Of a stretch of DNA of 64,000 nt, positions 63,008-64,000 are shown one piece after another. Source of the stretch: Bacteroidota bacterium (GTDB lineage Bacteria > Bacteroidota > Bacteroidia > Cytophagales > Cyclobacteriaceae). Position 1 is the stretch's first letter. Each line of letters begins with the position of its first letter. Made by a program: the position numbers and the translations under genes. The stretch lies in NCBI GenBank assembly GCA_016178785.1, contig JACOSO010000020.1, positions 1 through 64,000 of the forward strand, given 5' to 3'. The notes below the pieces were generated by a model. That model saw nothing but the letters and a program-made list of their open reading frames with translations. It did no database searches and was not told the origin of the DNA.

Positions 63008-63206
63008 GTTTTGTTCACTGTTTTTGTCACCACGAAAGCATCTGTAAAGAATATAATATCGAAAGAGAATATAGAATAATCGATTGTTACTGGGATTAAA
63101 TCCTAGTGCTATTCGCGTGAAGTTTCTGTGGAAATGTTGGCCTAATTTAGACGACAGAGAATGAACCTGAGTCACAGAGCTTCAATGAATGTTTATCTTC
63201 AAGTTC

Positions 63207-63272
63207 TGATTGAAGTCACGTGTTTAATGTGATTCAAGTCATAAGATATCTTATCCATTGAAATTAGCTTTG
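63207..63272 (+). promoter_or_regulatory. Candidate Crp/Fnr-like promoter of the pfkB-type gene, two boxes
   Basis: TGATtcaaGTCA (63230-63241) is followed by a perfect -7 TAgcTTTG (63265-63272) after exactly 23 bp. A second box, TGATtgaaGTCA (63207-63218), lies 23 bp (about two helical turns) upstream. The rest of the 361-bp divergent region holds no gene. Confidence 0.65.
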
Positions 63273-63298
63273 TTCGCTGATTAAAAGAAGATAAGCTT

Positions 63299-64000
63299 AT
63301 GGATAGTTTAGAGAGAAATACAGAGCGAAGATCACCTGTAAAAAAAGATTTACACAGACTAAAGGAATGGCTCGGGGCCACCGAGAAGTCAGGCGTAGCA
63401 CACCAAGTCTTCATCGGTTTCGATGGCTTTGTTGATAAAATTCAGAAAGCTGTAAAGCAAAAGAGAAGCGGCAATAACCTCTTCTTCAACAGCATTCACG
63501 AATTTTCAGAACACATCGATTCCCTCACGGGCCGAAGTGGTCAAATTGAACTAGTTACAATTCAAACAAAGGCAGGAGGCAACGCTCCTATTCTTTCGTC
63601 AGCTTTAGGAGAGCTAAACGTGAAAAGTTTTTGCATCGGGTCAATGGGTTTTCCTAGGATAAACCCCTTGTTTCAAAACATTACACCGCAGGCAGAAATT
63701 TCATCGATCAATGCACCGGGAAACAGCCAGGCAATTGAATTTAATGATGGAAAGATCATTCTTTCAGATCTGAGTGGATTCATTGATTACGATTGGAACT
63801 ACGTTAAGAAAAATTCAGATCTCGAAAAAATTCGCAGCTCAATCCGCTCGTGTGACCTTGTAGCGCTGGTTGACTGGTCTAATCTTCCCAATGCAACAGA
63901 CATTTGGCAAGGACTGCTTCATGATGTCATCAAGGTTGTAAATCGCAAAGATTTTTATTTCGTCTTCGATCTTTGTGATCCGTCAAGAAGGAATTCTCTG
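63299..64000 (+). CDS. PfkB/ribokinase-family carbohydrate kinase (3' end outside window)
   Basis: From the ATG at 63299 the frame is open to the end, 234 residues. It shows FIGFDGFVDKIQKAVK and TIQTKAGGNAPILSSALGELNVKSFCIGSMG, the N-terminal lid and GGNA-type substrate motif of PfkB sugar kinases. LVALVDWSNLPNATDIW and FDLCDPSRRN follow. The C-terminal DTxGAGD anion hole is cut off. It phosphorylates a sugar or nucleoside; the substrate cannot be stated. Confidence 0.85.
   Translation, partial: MDSLERNTERRSPVKKDLHRLKEWLGATEKSGVAHQVFIGFDGFVDKIQKAVKQKRSGNNLFFNSIHEFSEHIDSLTGRSGQIELVTIQTKAGGNAPILSSALGELNVKSFCIGSMGFPRINPLFQNITPQAEISSINAPGNSQAIEFNDGKIILSDLSGFIDYDWNYVKKNSDLEKIRSSIRSCDLVALVDWSNLPNATDIWQGLLHDVIKVVNRKDFYFVFDLCDPSRRNSL

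Noticed and set aside
1-64000. CRISPR arrays, tRNA or rRNA genes, prophage, integrase
   Set aside because: No spaced direct repeats, cloverleaf-like genes or integrase/transposase coding regions were recognised by reading; short tandem heptamers are inverted arrays, not CRISPR.

Overview
The window comes from a Bacteroidota genome, most like the Cytophagales. The pointers are -7 elements of the type TAnnTTTG, a HYC_CC_PP protein, DUF2911, DUF3347 and DUF4136 proteins, many short lipobox signal peptides, SD-poor starts, and heptamer or GC-palindrome interspersed repeats. No rRNA, tRNA, CRISPR array or phage was seen.

Region 1 (1-26.9 kb) is a large heavy-metal (probably Cu/Ag) resistance region, nearly all on the minus strand. 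Two related CusA-type efflux operons are present. Each encodes an RND pump split into two polypeptides, two different periplasmic adaptors and one TolC-like channel. Operon A (12.1 to 1.1 kb) starts with a HYC_CC_PP protein and ends with metal-binding and redox lipoproteins. Operon B (26.9 to 12.4 kb) starts with an ArsR-type repressor. It continues through a SRPBCC protein and an ATP-cone/nuclease fusion to a Ca2+-type and a Cu+-type P-type ATPase. The CPMHP...CPxCGM metal-binding module recurs in at least seven copies across five proteins. A CPA1 Na+/H+ antiporter is cut by the left edge.

Region 2 (27.0-32.6 kb, plus strand) is one operon: a DUF2147 protein, a LolA-like carrier, two FtsX-type permeases, a LolD-like ATPase and an outer-membrane beta-barrel. 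It looks like a dedicated lipid or lipoprotein export route.

Region 3 (32.6-64 kb) is a stress or dormancy island. It holds universal stress proteins, Hsp20, a B12-dependent ribonucleotide reductase, a phosphoribosyltransferase, an MgtA-type ATPase and an AMP-phosphorylase-like plus PRPP-synthetase-like pair. It also holds a P-loop kinase plus aminoglycoside-phosphotransferase-like pair, FtsH, BON and HPF proteins, DUF2267, CHAD, flavodoxin, GH57, glycosyltransferase and PfkB genes.

The main discovery is that at least eleven promoters in region 3 share one module. A palindrome close to TGAY-N4-RTCA (Crp/Fnr-like) is followed, after exactly 23 bp, by a match to the Bacteroidota -7 element TAnnTTTG; two more promoters have a 24-bp gap. 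This is what a class II activator centred near -41.5 would need. The gene set closely parallels the mycobacterial DosR dormancy regulon, although the organism and the binding motif are unrelated.

Genome decay and repeats are also visible. A carboxymuconolactone-decarboxylase gene is interrupted by a 351-bp MITE with perfect 15-bp inverted ends and a 6-bp target duplication. A second decarboxylase remnant, a PAS histidine kinase with broken reading frames, two inverted heptamer arrays and a GC-rich palindrome inserted in frame in an efflux adaptor are present as well.
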